From assembly GCA_046349875.1 (NCBI GenBank), contig JAXMBN010000002.1:124001-188000 (forward strand): a DNA stretch of 64,000 nucleotides, given 5' to 3'. This document shows, piece by piece, positions 1 through 9,809 of this stretch; positions within the stretch are counted from its first letter, which is position 1, and the number at the start of each line of letters is the position of its first letter. Below the pieces are notes generated by a model, which did no database searches, was not told the DNA's origin, and worked only from the letters and a program-made list of their open reading frames with translations. The DNA comes from JAXMBN01 sp046349875. GTDB taxonomy: Bacteria; Planctomycetota; Planctomycetia; Pirellulales; Pirellulaceae. The translations under genes and the position numbers were made by a program.

Positions 1-1346
1 ATTCCTCTTTATTGGCATTTGCGTTGGAGTCGTTCGTTTCTTGTTTCTTGCGGTCCCGTAAAGCTTTGAACAGATCGACAGCAACGGAAATCGCATCATC
101 GGCTTGACCGTCCGCTACTTTTTCCAGCGACTGCAAGATGGCGGCTGTACCGGGTGAATTGTCTTGTACTTTTTCGCTCAGCAACGCCAGTAGATCCCCT
201 GAATCTTGACGGAGAGTATCCCAACGCACTTGAGGTGCATCCAGAGTTCCACCGACAGGTATTCGAACCATGGGGACTCCAATGTCTCGGACTTCTTGAC
301 GGCGAGCCAATAGGGCGAGCGGCACGGGACATTGGAGAGTGAGGTTCAGCGATTTGTCGACCAAGCCAACATCACCAGAGGAGGCAATCTGCAATCGCTC
401 ATCGACCTTTGGCAAGCCTGCTTCCAATCCTTCATGATGCACGATGCCATCATGGATTTGAATCTTGATCTGAGATCCATCGACGAACACGATTTCATGA
501 TGAGGAGGCTTATCGCGAAGATGTGCTAGGAGATCCAGTAGTTGAAGAATGGTGGGCTGCGATGGGCCACTCTTGACTTGATGCAGTGTGAGCGTACCTT
601 CGCCGATCGATTGTACGGGATCATCGAGCGTAACATCGATTGCTCCGGTCGCAAGAGAGATGCGGCCTTCAAACCATGCGGACTCGGCCAATAAAGGAAT
701 GGCATGTCCCAATCCGAGTTTGACCAATTCAGGAGTGATTTCGACCTGTTGCAGATGGCCCAGGATCCGGTTCGACGTGAAGTCGAAAATTGCCTTGAAG
801 CGATCGGTACTGCAAATGAGCATCCCAAGGTGGAATGATCACCAAGGGTTGCTGGTCACCGGGACGCTGTACTTTGGCCGAAAAGTCCTCGATTTGGATA
901 TCGAGATCGATATTGGGCAACGGCCCTTTGGGCTTGGACGGGGACGGGCCGTTCTTTCCTTCGAGTGCATGGATGAGCCGTTCGAGATTGCTTGAATCGG
1001 AAAGAAGTTCCACATCGATCGTGGGCTTGACGATTCGAACGGTTCCCAACTGTCGGCCGTTGAGCAAGAAGCCGAGTAGACCGCGAGAGGATTGGACACG
1101 ATCGATCGTTAGGAGGGCAGGTCCATTGGATTGTTGGATTGAAATCCCCTGGAGCTGAATGGGAGAAAACCATCCCAATTGAAGCGATGCGAGGCGAAGC
1201 TCAAAATCGCCGGTGCGAAGTCGTTGTACGATCGGTTGTACAACCCAGCTCGACCCAAGAATGCTTGGAAGAGCTAACAGCAATAGAAACATGCCTAGTG
1301 GTATGAGAAGAAACCACCAGACTCTGCGTTTGAGCAATGCAACCAT
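1..1346 (-). CDS. AsmA-like membrane-anchored protein, 3' end cut by window edge, one frameshift
   Basis: The start is the ATG at 1344-1346. The N-terminus has one hydrophobic anchor (about residues 8-30) followed by a predicted beta-rich periplasmic region of the AsmA/TamB-like type common in planctomycetes. The first frame stops at 729. A second open frame covers the rest to base 1 without a stop and continues the same protein style (VEITPELVKLGLGHAIPLLA and onward). Removing one G of the ccgg at 767-770 joins the frames as HVEP-ILGHLQQVEITPEL. The frames overlap only between about 729 and 840, so the shift lies there. It may be a sequencing error or a real lesion. The family assignment is by style, not by search, and the exact function is unknown. 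Confidence 0.6.
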
Positions 1347-1559
1347 ATGTGCCTCGCAATCTAATCGAAATCGATTCGACTAGTTTATAGCGATGGCGAG
1401 GCCCATCGAAAGCCCATCCGATCGTCCCATGCCAGGAAAGAAACAAGTTCTATCCCGGCACAGGCTTCCGTGCCCGGGCCTCAATAGAAGGCGGAGGGCC
1501 TAAGAACCCGAGAGTTCAAAGGACTCTAGCCTTTTCGTGGTCGAAACGCTTGTGAGAAT

Positions 1560-1805
1560 TTAGGGTGCAGCAACGGGGTTGACCGATTCGCCACGATGAA
1601 TCGTGCTGTACGATCCTGGGTACGATTCATATCCAACCGTGGTACCGCAATCGTTGCATCCATCGGCAACACCAACCGTGCCGATTTCAGGATGGCAGGT
1701 GCCGTTGTAGCATGGAGCTCCGCGATGGAGGCATGGCAACCATCCGCGACCACAGCCTGTGAAGGCCAAGAGAACACATCCAACAAACAGTGCATACTTT
1801 TTCAT
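1560..1805 (-). CDS. Small Cys-rich lipoprotein, hypothetical
   Basis: An 81-residue protein whose N-terminus, MKKYALFVGCVLLAFTGCGRG, is a lipoprotein-type signal with Cys near residue 18. The mature part carries further Cys residues (GCNDCGTT and neighbours), possibly for disulphides or metal. GGAAAGGG lies just upstream of the ATG and fits a ribosome-binding site. It stands alone, with about 210 bp to the AsmA-like gene. Small lipoproteins of this kind are common in planctomycetes, and I do not recognise a specific function. Confidence 0.6.
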   Translation of the reverse strand: MKKYALFVGCVLLAFTGCGRGWLPCLHRGAPCYNGTCHPEIGTVGVADGCNDCGTTVGYESYPGSYSTIHRGESVNPVAAP

Positions 1806-2178
1806 CGTTTCGCCCTTTCCAGTATCTTAGACATCTTCTTCCTAGATGTAGCCGCACAACTATACGACGCGGTCTATGTTGTGCAAACGAAACATGTTGT
1901 TTTTTTACAACGTCTTTCCATGAAATGCCGATAACCAAGTGGTACTCGAGGTACTCGCGAGGATGAAAATGATCGTATCGATTATGCTATGGATTGTAGG
2001 AATGATCTTCCTACGTCGGCGATCATGAAGGAATGGCAGTCGTTAGGATGGCGCGGCGTTTCTTTATCCACCGGCTTGATATGATTGACTAAGAGGTCCA
2101 TCAAGAGCGATAAGGAACCGTGCCATGCGCAGCATTCAACGTGATCGAAATCAGGGACTAAGTCCCCCGGGGCTCGGC
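1806..2178. other. Intergenic stretch, no gene recognised
   Basis: This lies between the divergent lipoprotein gene and the alpha/beta hydrolase gene. It contains a T-rich patch near 1890-1910 and no convincing ORF, RNA gene or strong hairpin. It probably holds the promoters for both flanking genes, but I cannot assign -35/-10 boxes. Confidence 0.3.
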
Positions 2179-3153
2179 ATGCATCGCCGAAGTGCTCTAG
2201 CAACCTTAGGCGCCTTATCGCTCTTACCATTCTCGCGGTCGTACGCGGAAGAAACGGCAGAGATCGATCTTTGGGAAGTGAGCACGCGACACCTGCCATG
2301 CGGACCTTGTTGCACGACCGCATGTAACAACTATGAGTTCTATAGGGGTGGGATGTGCGGTGTACCATGGGAAGTTTCTTCATGGGATGCACTCTTAGAA
2401 GCGACCCAGGCAGATGCGAACAAGCTGACGTTGTTTTATGCCCACGGGAATTGGATGACTCGCGACAATACTCGCGAGCGAGCTCGCTTTATCGCCGAGC
2501 AGATTCAGCGTCGCTGCTATAACCATTTTCGAATCATTTTTCTTTCATGGCCTAGCCAGCGCGAACGAGGTCCGGTTCGCGACATTCGCGAAAACGCCGA
2601 ATGCGCGGATTCGCAAGCCTTCTATCTAGCTCGTCTCCTTCGATCGTTACCACATCTTTCACAGGTGAGCTTGCTTGGTTTCTCTTTAGGAGCGCGTGTG
2701 GTCACGGGGGCTCTGCATTTGGATTCGGGAGGAACCGTCGATGGCCAAGCGATCGATACTTCCGAAACCATTGCACGCCAACCCTATCGCGTCAGTCTGG
2801 CGGCGCCCGCTGTGGATCGTTCATGGTTGCAGCCGTGCGGTCGTTTTGGATTAGCGATGCAGCATGTCGAGCGACTCGTGAATCTCTACAATTCGAAGGA
2901 TCCCGTCCTTCGAAGATTTCGCTTTATCGATAATGCGATAACTCGTCCCATCGCGGCGGGTTTTGCTGGGTTTGTGGGGGTATCGTCGATCGCCGATCCA
3001 GGACTCAATGAACCCTTAGCCAATCAAGATCGCGTTCAGCAATTCGATTGCAGCTCGGCGCTCGGATCGACACACGATGAACGGAGTTACTACACTCGAT
3101 GTAGCTGCTTTACCAATGCCGTGCACAATGTCATGCGGCAGCAAGCAGGGTAA
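2179..3153 (+). CDS. Exported alpha/beta-hydrolase-fold protein
   Basis: I prefer the ATG at 2179 over the upstream ATG at 2125, because the protein then begins with a signal-like MHRRSALATLGALSLLPFSR, which has an Arg pair and a hydrophobic stretch (324 aa). The motif LLGFSLGARV is a GxSxG nucleophile elbow. The earlier YAHGNW stretch fits an oxyanion-hole strand, and the protein ends near a TNAVHNVM histidine. The central part resembles DUF900-type alpha/beta hydrolases. A Cys-rich patch (LPCGPCCTTAC) follows the signal region and suggests extracytoplasmic disulphides. The substrate is unknown. It converges with truB. Confidence 0.65.
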   Translation: MHRRSALATLGALSLLPFSRSYAEETAEIDLWEVSTRHLPCGPCCTTACNNYEFYRGGMCGVPWEVSSWDALLEATQADANKLTLFYAHGNWMTRDNTRERARFIAEQIQRRCYNHFRIIFLSWPSQRERGPVRDIRENAECADSQAFYLARLLRSLPHLSQVSLLGFSLGARVVTGALHLDSGGTVDGQAIDTSETIARQPYRVSLAAPAVDRSWLQPCGRFGLAMQHVERLVNLYNSKDPVLRRFRFIDNAITRPIAAGFAGFVGVSSIADPGLNEPLANQDRVQQFDCSSALGSTHDERSYYTRCSCFTNAVHNVMRQQAG

Positions 3154-3189
3154 TGCATCACGGGGCGGGATGGAGCTTCGGCAAGCGAA

Positions 3190-4116
3190 CTATTCGCTGC
3201 AATCCTCATGATCGAAATTGAGAGCCGCGCCCCAATGCGTTGGGGATCGTTGCGTGAGAATGCCTCGCAATCGTTGCATTCGATCGAGTCCCAGGATGGA
3301 GTCGTCACCTTGGCCAATGGAAGCGTGGGGTCTCTTGGCGGCATTGCGCTCGATCCGTCCTTCCGCTAGTTCCAGATAGAGACCATTCCGCATGCGTCGA
3401 TATTCGTCGTCGGTAAGGATGACGCGATCGCGCAAAAGGCATTCGGCAGGATTGGCCAAAGCCCGGGCAATGGCCTCCCGTGATTCCAACGATTCCAAGC
3501 TCCATGCGTGCTCGCTGGTAAATGGACCGACGCTCGATCGAAGGAGATGCGTCATCACCGCATCGGATTGGCAGGCACGCGCGAGATCGCGACCCAAACT
3601 GCGGATGTAGGTCCCTGATTCGCACGTCACGTCTAAGCAGATCTCGGAAGGAGACCAGGAAAGTAGTTCGATGCGATGGATGGTAACGGATCGCTCGGGC
3701 ATTGCGACGTTCTCGCCTTTGCGAGCTAGATCGTAAGCGCGTTTTCCATCGATCTTGATGGCGCTATAAGCGGGTGGCTTCTGTTGAATCGTCCCCACGA
3801 ACTTGGGAATATGGCTCAGCAGTGTTTCTTGAGAGACCACCGATGCGTCGGCAAGTTGAGTCACCTCGGTCTCCGTATCCGCCGACTCGCTGCGGCATCC
3901 CATGCGAAAGGTTCCGCGATAGACTTTCGGCAACTCATGAAGCAGTTCGATGAGACGGGTTGCTTGTCCAACCGCAACGATCAAGACACCTTCCGCGATG
4001 GGATCGAGCGTACCTGCATGTCCGACTTTGAAGGGACGCACCCAACGCTGGATGCGATTGACGCAATCGCGACTGGTTACTCCGATCGGTTTGAACACGC
4101 TGATAATGCCGAACAT
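3190..4116 (-). CDS. truB: tRNA pseudouridine(55) synthase TruB
   Basis: A 308-residue protein that makes pseudouridine 55 in the T-loop of tRNAs. The N-terminus MFGIISVFKPIGVTSRD carries the TruB signature, and KVGHAGTLDPIAEGVL contains the catalytic Asp in GTLDP. The later stretches YSAIKIDGKRAYDLAR and CESGTYIRSLGRDLA are also typical of the family. The length is normal. The start lies about 240 bp from the preferred ftsK start on the other strand, so the two genes probably share a divergent promoter region. There is no rbfA or infB neighbour here, unlike many bacteria. Confidence 0.95.
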   Translation of the reverse strand: MFGIISVFKPIGVTSRDCVNRIQRWVRPFKVGHAGTLDPIAEGVLIVAVGQATRLIELLHELPKVYRGTFRMGCRSESADTETEVTQLADASVVSQETLLSHIPKFVGTIQQKPPAYSAIKIDGKRAYDLARKGENVAMPERSVTIHRIELLSWSPSEICLDVTCESGTYIRSLGRDLARACQSDAVMTHLLRSSVGPFTSEHAWSLESLESREAIARALANPAECLLRDRVILTDDEYRRMRNGLYLELAEGRIERNAAKRPHASIGQGDDSILGLDRMQRLRGILTQRSPTHWGAALNFDHEDCSE

Positions 4117-4354
4117 AAACGCTCTAACAATCCTATCGACTAGTGAAGGTATGGGATCGCGACCGATTCAACTCACTTGGAAACGCGCATCGATCCGATA
4201 ACCGATCGATGGCTGATTGTATCTTTCGATCGAAAATCGGATAGGCATCGGCTTGGCCAAGGATTCGGCTCAACAAAAGAAATGCTCCGTCGGATGCGGA
4301 GCCCACACGGACGTGGAGGAGACACGGATCCTGCATCAAGCTTGGAGAAGCCGG

Positions 4355-7228
4355 ATGGCCGAGCCTCGCAATGTGCGATGGGACATAGCCGCAATTGCCA
4401 CCTTCACCGTGGCGATCTTCGTGCTCGTTTCTTTGTGGAGCCACGACTCGGCCGACGCAGTGGGACCGTTGCTGCCACCCTTTGGGTATCTCTACCAACC
4501 CGATCAGATCACTTATCCCGAAAACAAAGAAATCCAAAACTGGTGTGGCTATTGGGGGGCTTTGGTAAGCCATTTGCTCATCCAAAGCATGGGGGTGGCG
4601 GCCTATTTGGTGAGTGGTTTGATGTTTCTATCCGTGGTTGCGATGCTGCGGCAAAATCCGATTACCTCGCCGCTCGGTCGCAGCTTTGGATGGACGCTCG
4701 TGATCGTTGCAATAGCCACGCTTCCAGCGCTATTGCATTGGCATCTGCCCGTTCCGTCTCCGATCGGAGCCGGTGGCTATTTGGGAGCTTTAACGAGCAC
4801 CTGGATCAACCGACATTTCGCTTTCACGGGTGGTGTAATTCTCACGATGAGTTGCTTGATGGCGGGATTGTTATTGAGCACCGAGTATGCCGTCTTGAAA
4901 ATCGTTTCGATGATGACGATGGGATCGGTCAACCTGATGGGGCGTATGCGTCCCATCACGAGCGGCATCGCTCAGGCATCGCTCAAGTCCACCGAAACCA
5001 ATGCTCCCGCTGTTGCGGCTTCTGTAGATGCGGCTGCGAAGACCAACGAACGGCCCCATCGAATTCGTCTTACAAGCGATGTCGAGTCACCCAAGGCGGA
5101 AGCAAAAGCAAATGAAGAAGGTGGACCCAATCTTCGCTTCAAGGGTAAAGAACCAATCTCTGGTAACGTCACGATCGAACCGTTGGCTCCAGTAGGGAAA
5201 ACGCTTTCCGATGTAGCCACAAGTTTGGCCAAGTCGTTGCTCGGTGGAAAGCCTACGAAGCCTGCACCAGAAATCACTCCTCCAAGCGATGATGTAGAAG
5301 AGGTCGATGAAGTCGAAGCCGAAGAAGAAGCGGTCGAAGAGGAAGCGGAAGAGGCAATGATTCGCGAAGTGGAGATCGAAGGGGAAACGATTGAAGCGCG
5401 ACAAGACGAATCGCACGGCGTCCCGGGGCCTCGTGTCAGGAACAAACGCACCGATCGCAAGTCGAAGAACGAGGCCGATACATCTCTTGAAAATCTCGAC
5501 GATACCAAGCTGCCAGAAGGTACCGAAGAGTACGTCTTGCCGGGAATCGATTTGTTGACGGAAGGCGATGACGTTTCCTATGAAGAGCAGGCGATCGAAG
5601 TTCGCCGCAAAGCGAAAATCTTGGAGCAAACATTCGCCGACTTCGGTTTCGATGTGAAAGTGGTCGAAATCGAAACGGGGCCCGTGATTGCGCAATACGA
5701 AATCGAGTTGGCTGCGGGGCTTCGATTGAGCAAGATTTCGGGCTTGGCAGATGACTTGGCCATCGCTCTTCGCGTACCCAGCGTTCGTATCGTGGCTCCG
5801 ATCCCGGGTAAGTGCACCGTCGGTATCGAAGTGCCCAACGAGAAGCGTCAGATGGTTCGGATGCGCGAGGTCATCGAAGAAGGGAATGCTGCCACCAAGA
5901 AGATGAAGATTCCTCTTTTCTTGGGTAAGGACGTATCCGGGAATCCACTCGTCGTCGACTTGGCCTCGTTGCCTCACCTGTTGATTGCAGGTCGAACCGG
6001 TACCGGTAAGAGCGTTTGCTTGAACTCGATCATCACATCCATCTTGATGACGAGACGTCCAGATGAGATTCGCATGTTGATGATCGACCCAAAGATGGTG
6101 GAATTGAGTGGCTATGGGCGTTTGCCACACCTCATGCACCCCGTGGTGACCGACATGCGCAAAGCCGAAGCCATTTTGGCATGGGCGGTCGATAAAATGG
6201 AAGAACGCTATGCGTTGCTTGCTCGAGCCGGTGTGCGGCATTTGGTGAACTATAACCAATTGGGGCGCGAAGAACTGCTCGAACGTATGAAGGTGGAAAC
6301 GGAAGAAGAGGCTGAATTCATTCCCGACCATCTGCCCTTCATCGTGATTGTAGCCGACGAAATGGCTGACTTGATGATGACCTCCGGCAAAGAGGTTGAG
6401 CAACACATCATTCGGTTGGCCCAAAAGAGTCGAGCGGTGGGAATTCACTTGATTCTCGCAACGCAAAAACCAACGGTCGACGTTATCACCGGTTTGATCA
6501 AGAGCAACCTCCCTGCGCGAATCAGCTTCCAAGTCGCCAGCCGTACCGACTCGCGAGTGGTTCTTGACGAGATGGGCGCCGACAAACTCTTGGGCAACGG
6601 GGACATGCTCTTCCTATGGCCAGGCACAAGCACCCTGTTGCGAGGTCAAGGTACCTACTTGGGCGACGACGAAATCAATCGCGTTGTCGATCATTGCAGT
6701 ACAGGTGAACAGAATTTTGTGAACGAATTGGTCAACTTGAAACTGCAAGAAGAGGAAGAAGAAGGAAGTGCCAAGCCCACTGCGCTAAAGAAGCGAGATG
6801 AACTTTATGAAGCGGCTATCGATATCGTTGTCCGTGAAGGTCGAGGAAGTTGTTCCTTGCTTCAACGAGCCTTGGGGATTGGATATGGACGAGCGGCTCG
6901 CTTGATCGACTTCATGGCGGAAGACGGAATCGTTGGACAATACAACGGTTCACAGGCTCGCGAAGTCGTCATTTCTCTTGGTGATTGGGAAGCCATGCGA
7001 GGAGGTGGAGAAAGTAATCTCGCTGCTCCTGGAGCGGCTGCACCTAAAAAGAATCGTATTCGCATGGAGGATTCTCGTAAGAAACCGACCAAGGCTCCTG
7101 TTGAAGAACCTGAAGAAGACCTAAATTGGGAACAAGGTTCGGGAACCGAATCGGAAGGTTACGAGATCGAAGAATACGAAGGCGACTATGAAGATGATGA
7201 AGCCGAGTACGAAGAGGAAGAGGCATGA
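4355..7228 (+). CDS. ftsK: DNA translocase FtsK/SpoIIIE
   Basis: The double-stranded DNA translocase of the division septum. I start it at the ATG at 4355 (MAEPRNVRWD), which has GGAG just upstream; an upstream ATG at 4217 would only add an unlike leader. Four hydrophobic segments lie in the first 200 residues. An acidic linker follows (about residues 310-345, Glu-rich). The motor domain has Walker A GRTGTGKS near residue 546 and Walker B FIVIVADEMADL near 660. The C-terminal winged-helix gamma domain has RALGIGYGRAARLIDFM. A strongly acidic tail ends the protein. At 957 aa the length is ordinary for the family. A lipoprotein gene follows 10 bp later. Confidence 0.95.
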   Translation: MAEPRNVRWDIAAIATFTVAIFVLVSLWSHDSADAVGPLLPPFGYLYQPDQITYPENKEIQNWCGYWGALVSHLLIQSMGVAAYLVSGLMFLSVVAMLRQNPITSPLGRSFGWTLVIVAIATLPALLHWHLPVPSPIGAGGYLGALTSTWINRHFAFTGGVILTMSCLMAGLLLSTEYAVLKIVSMMTMGSVNLMGRMRPITSGIAQASLKSTETNAPAVAASVDAAAKTNERPHRIRLTSDVESPKAEAKANEEGGPNLRFKGKEPISGNVTIEPLAPVGKTLSDVATSLAKSLLGGKPTKPAPEITPPSDDVEEVDEVEAEEEAVEEEAEEAMIREVEIEGETIEARQDESHGVPGPRVRNKRTDRKSKNEADTSLENLDDTKLPEGTEEYVLPGIDLLTEGDDVSYEEQAIEVRRKAKILEQTFADFGFDVKVVEIETGPVIAQYEIELAAGLRLSKISGLADDLAIALRVPSVRIVAPIPGKCTVGIEVPNEKRQMVRMREVIEEGNAATKKMKIPLFLGKDVSGNPLVVDLASLPHLLIAGRTGTGKSVCLNSIITSILMTRRPDEIRMLMIDPKMVELSGYGRLPHLMHPVVTDMRKAEAILAWAVDKMEERYALLARAGVRHLVNYNQLGREELLERMKVETEEEAEFIPDHLPFIVIVADEMADLMMTSGKEVEQHIIRLAQKSRAVGIHLILATQKPTVDVITGLIKSNLPARISFQVASRTDSRVVLDEMGADKLLGNGDMLFLWPGTSTLLRGQGTYLGDDEINRVVDHCSTGEQNFVNELVNLKLQEEEEEGSAKPTALKKRDELYEAAIDIVVREGRGSCSLLQRALGIGYGRAARLIDFMAEDGIVGQYNGSQAREVVISLGDWEAMRGGGESNLAAPGAAAPKKNRIRMEDSRKKPTKAPVEEPEEDLNWEQGSGTESEGYEIEEYEGDYEDDEAEYEEEEA

Positions 7229-7238
7229 GACACCATCG

Positions 7239-8264
7239 ATGATGCGAATGGTGTTTGCGGTGGTGATGGTATCTTGGTCCATCGGATGTGTGCCGCGGTC
7301 TGAAAAAGATGTCGTACTCTATACTTCCGCTGATCGTGAATTCGCGGCACCGATACTCGATGCATTTGAACGAGCGAATGATCCGACGACCATCGTTCGA
7401 CAATACGATGTGGAGTCGACCAAGACGGTTGGGTTAGTGACGCGGATTCTGGAAGAGAAGAAGCAGCCGAGGTGTGATGTCTTTTGGAATAACGAGATCA
7501 TGCATACGATCCGTTTGCAACAGGCAGGAGTGCTTCGATCGAGGCGATGGCCGATTCCAACGCAGTGGCCGAGCGAAATGAAAGCCAGCGATGGAACTTG
7601 GGTTGCGATGGCAGGGCGAGCGCGGATCCTGTTGATCAACGTAGAAAAGTTATCCGATCGCAACCAGTGGCCCAACAGTGTCGAAGAGCTTAGTGATCCC
7701 AAATGGAAGGGCAAATGCGGGCTGGCGTTGCCTTTGTTTGGTACCACTACTACGCATTGCATGGTACTGGCCCAGCGAATGGGGCAGGAGAAATCGGAAG
7801 CTTGGTTTCGCGAAGTGCAATCCAATGCAGTGGTCTTATCGGGGAACAAGCAAGTGGCCCAAGCCGTATCGTCGGGGCAATTGGAATGGGGGCTCACCGA
7901 TACGGATGATGCATTGGTGGAGAAAGAGAACGGGATGAAAGTGGATTGGGTCTTTCCGGACCAGCTTTCGAATCAAATGGGCACATTGATGATTCCCAAT
8001 ACGGTCGCAGTGATCGACCGAGGACCGCATCCGATTGCCGCTGGAAAGTTGGCCGATTATTTGGTGAGTAAGACGACGGAAGAAAGGCTTACCACCGGCA
8101 ATGCGTCGCAGTTTTCCGTCTGGCCTGGAGCGTCTAAAGAGTCGGCGCAGCGAATGCAGGGTGAAAAATCGGTTCGATGGATGCAAGTCGATTTTGAAGA
8201 GGTCGCGCGCGGTTGGGACGAGCAGGTCAAGCGATTGCGAGCCATCTTTGCACCTGCATCGTAA
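7239..8264 (+). CDS. Periplasmic binding protein, Fe(III)-type, lipoprotein
   Basis: The ATG at 7239 (MMRMVFAVVMVSWSIGC) gives a lipoprotein signal with the lipobox Cys near residue 17; the earlier ATG at 7188 lies inside ftsK and adds a basic, non-signal leader. The mature protein begins VVLYTSADREFAAPILDAFE, which is characteristic of the iron(III) ABC transporter substrate-binding family. SNQMGTLMIPNTVAVI also fits. About 342 aa is normal. The permease and ATPase are not nearby, so it is an orphan or works with a distant transporter. It starts 10 bp after ftsK and may be cotranscribed with it. The ligand is inferred from family only. Confidence 0.8.
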   Translation: MMRMVFAVVMVSWSIGCVPRSEKDVVLYTSADREFAAPILDAFERANDPTTIVRQYDVESTKTVGLVTRILEEKKQPRCDVFWNNEIMHTIRLQQAGVLRSRRWPIPTQWPSEMKASDGTWVAMAGRARILLINVEKLSDRNQWPNSVEELSDPKWKGKCGLALPLFGTTTTHCMVLAQRMGQEKSEAWFREVQSNAVVLSGNKQVAQAVSSGQLEWGLTDTDDALVEKENGMKVDWVFPDQLSNQMGTLMIPNTVAVIDRGPHPIAAGKLADYLVSKTTEERLTTGNASQFSVWPGASKESAQRMQGEKSVRWMQVDFEEVARGWDEQVKRLRAIFAPAS

Positions 8265-8711
8265 TTGCATCATTGATGGCATTCCATCGAAGTCCAAAAT
8301 CGGTTGGAGCGTGAACGCGCTTTCGTTATCCCTATGCGAGCGTGCATCGTGAAGCCAGCAATGAAGGATCAACACTTGAGCTTTGCAATCGCGCAGGAGG
8401 GAGCATTCCATTGACTGTCATTGATGGATGATCCATTGAGAGTCTGGACCAATTCCCGGCTCAGTTAGCGATCAATTCCCAAAAAGGTTTGACCGCGAGC
8501 TAGCGTTTTGGTAACAAGAAGGAGGGGTGAGGTTAGTAGATTTCCTTAAACCGGGTTAACAGTTATCCCTAAAGGCCTAAACCCGGACAGAATCAGGGAT
8601 AATGGCGGCGAGTTTCAGGGATAACAGTCGATCCCTTTCGGGGACATTAACCCCAAGTCCCATTAACCAATCTCCCATACCGGGATAATTCAAAGTTCTA
8701 TCGAGAGTGAA
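8265..8711. repeat. Intergenic region with clustered GGGATAA and CCGGGTT repeats
   Basis: There is no gene here. From about 8540 to 8700 a GC-rich patch repeats short words: TTATCCC at 8563-8569 and GGGATAA near 8596, 8618 and 8681. CCGGGTT at 8551-8557 is inverted as AACCCGG at 8580-8586. ATTAACC appears twice near 8646 and 8662. The patch ends just before the gene at 8712. It could be a REP-like intergenic repeat or an operator cluster; I cannot tell which from sequence alone. Confidence 0.45.
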
Positions 8712-9251
8712 ATGAAGTTCCCAGTTCTCGTTTTGTGTCTTGTGTCACTTCTTACGGTGCCGGTAGTTGGGCAGGATCAAGAGGACTTGGTTCCAGACTC
8801 ACTGCTTAACTGGCATCGCATTATCGAAGCAAAGGGTTTTAAGTTAGTTTACGCAACCGATGACGATGGACGACTCACAGCAATATCAGTTGATAGTGAC
8901 GGTGATCTCTTGATCGCTCATCACACAGTGAAGACGAACGACAAACCAGTCGACGGTGCGAAAATCGGCGAGGAATGGTCAATGCATGTTGTTGACGTGA
9001 AGTCTGGACAGGACCTTTGGGATGACCAAGTTAAGAAACAAATTCCAGAATCTGCACGTGTCACCTATACCCGTACCAACGGTATTTTTACGTCGTCAAT
9101 TACGAACGCCTACCCGCGAGGATTTCTTTATCCGCTAAAGCCCTACGAAGGAAGACAGGTGCGCTACGAGGTGTACCGCCACGTCAAAGGAGTGAAAGAG
9201 ACAAAACTGAGTTACGTACTGACTCTTCCTGATCGCAAACTGAAACGATAG
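8712..9251 (+). CDS. Secreted hypothetical protein
   Basis: A 179-residue protein with a clear signal peptide (MKFPVLVLCLVSLLTVPVVG, cleavage probably near GQDQ). The mature part is rich in short beta-strand-like segments (HRIIEAKGFKLVYATDDDG and others) and basic at the C-terminus. I recognise no family. It is the first gene of a block of small plus-strand genes separated by repeats. Confidence 0.55.
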   Translation: MKFPVLVLCLVSLLTVPVVGQDQEDLVPDSLLNWHRIIEAKGFKLVYATDDDGRLTAISVDSDGDLLIAHHTVKTNDKPVDGAKIGEEWSMHVVDVKSGQDLWDDQVKKQIPESARVTYTRTNGIFTSSITNAYPRGFLYPLKPYEGRQVRYEVYRHVKGVKETKLSYVLTLPDRKLKR

Positions 9252-9809
9252 AACATTTAAAGGATTGGATTCTGCGGTGAGCGGAGGGAATGAGGCTCAG
9301 GCAGAGTGAGGTTTTCTAACGGGGATAGGCTAGGAACCAAATGGTATAGCCAGACATCCAATCCGAGGTTTTCTAAGGCAAGCCACTATCGCTTCTTGTG
9401 GCCTATAGGATGGTAATCAGGGATCGATTCGTTGCGTGGTCGACCTCAATCGCAAGGGAAAAATGGAATCTACCACGAAGAACACCGAGATCACGAAGAG
9501 GTATTCGCGAGATTACAGAGCGGAGCCGATTCGCAAATGGAACCACGAAAGTCACAAAAAGCACGAACGGACGTCAACCCCTGTGGATCTATGACTAATG
9601 CCTGCCAGCACGACATCTTATGGCCGCGGGGCAATATGCCGAAAGGCGACGTGTTCGCGACGCTGAAGCACGCAAGTCAACAGCCATAAAACGCAGTACC
9701 ATGGGCTGCAAAGGAACGTAGGAAGGGCGGTTTTGAGTGAGTTGACGTTTTCTCCCGTCGCTCGCGGATCGTCAACATTCGTTGCTGCGGTGTTTCGAAG
9801 GGAGAGGCT
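9252..9809. other. Intergenic stretch with a degraded CCACGAAG repeat
   Basis: No gene is supported here; two short overlapping open frames around 9400-9690 are products of the repeat. The CCACGAAG-type repeat occupies about 9471-9576, with CCACGAAGAACACCGAGATC followed by a second diverged copy starting at 9543. A sequence near 9253-9373 contains ggattgga and ggttttctaa words twice, possibly a short duplicated unit. Confidence 0.45.
9471..9576. repeat. CCACGAAG-family repeat, partial copy
   Basis: Starts with CCACGAAGAACACCGAGATC and has a second, diverged half (CCACGAAAGTCACAAAAAGC). It lacks the inverted CTTCGTGG right half seen in the fuller copies at 11.4-14.1 kb, so it is a fragment of the same family. 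Confidence 0.7.

Noticed and set aside
5087..6532. 481-codon open frame antisense to ftsK
   Set aside because: It is a shadow of the conserved ftsK gene and has no family features or ribosome-binding site.
8561..8640. Homing-endonuclease-like site (TAGGGATAAC pattern)
   Set aside because: Only a short match and no endonuclease gene nearby; the words belong to the local repeat patch.
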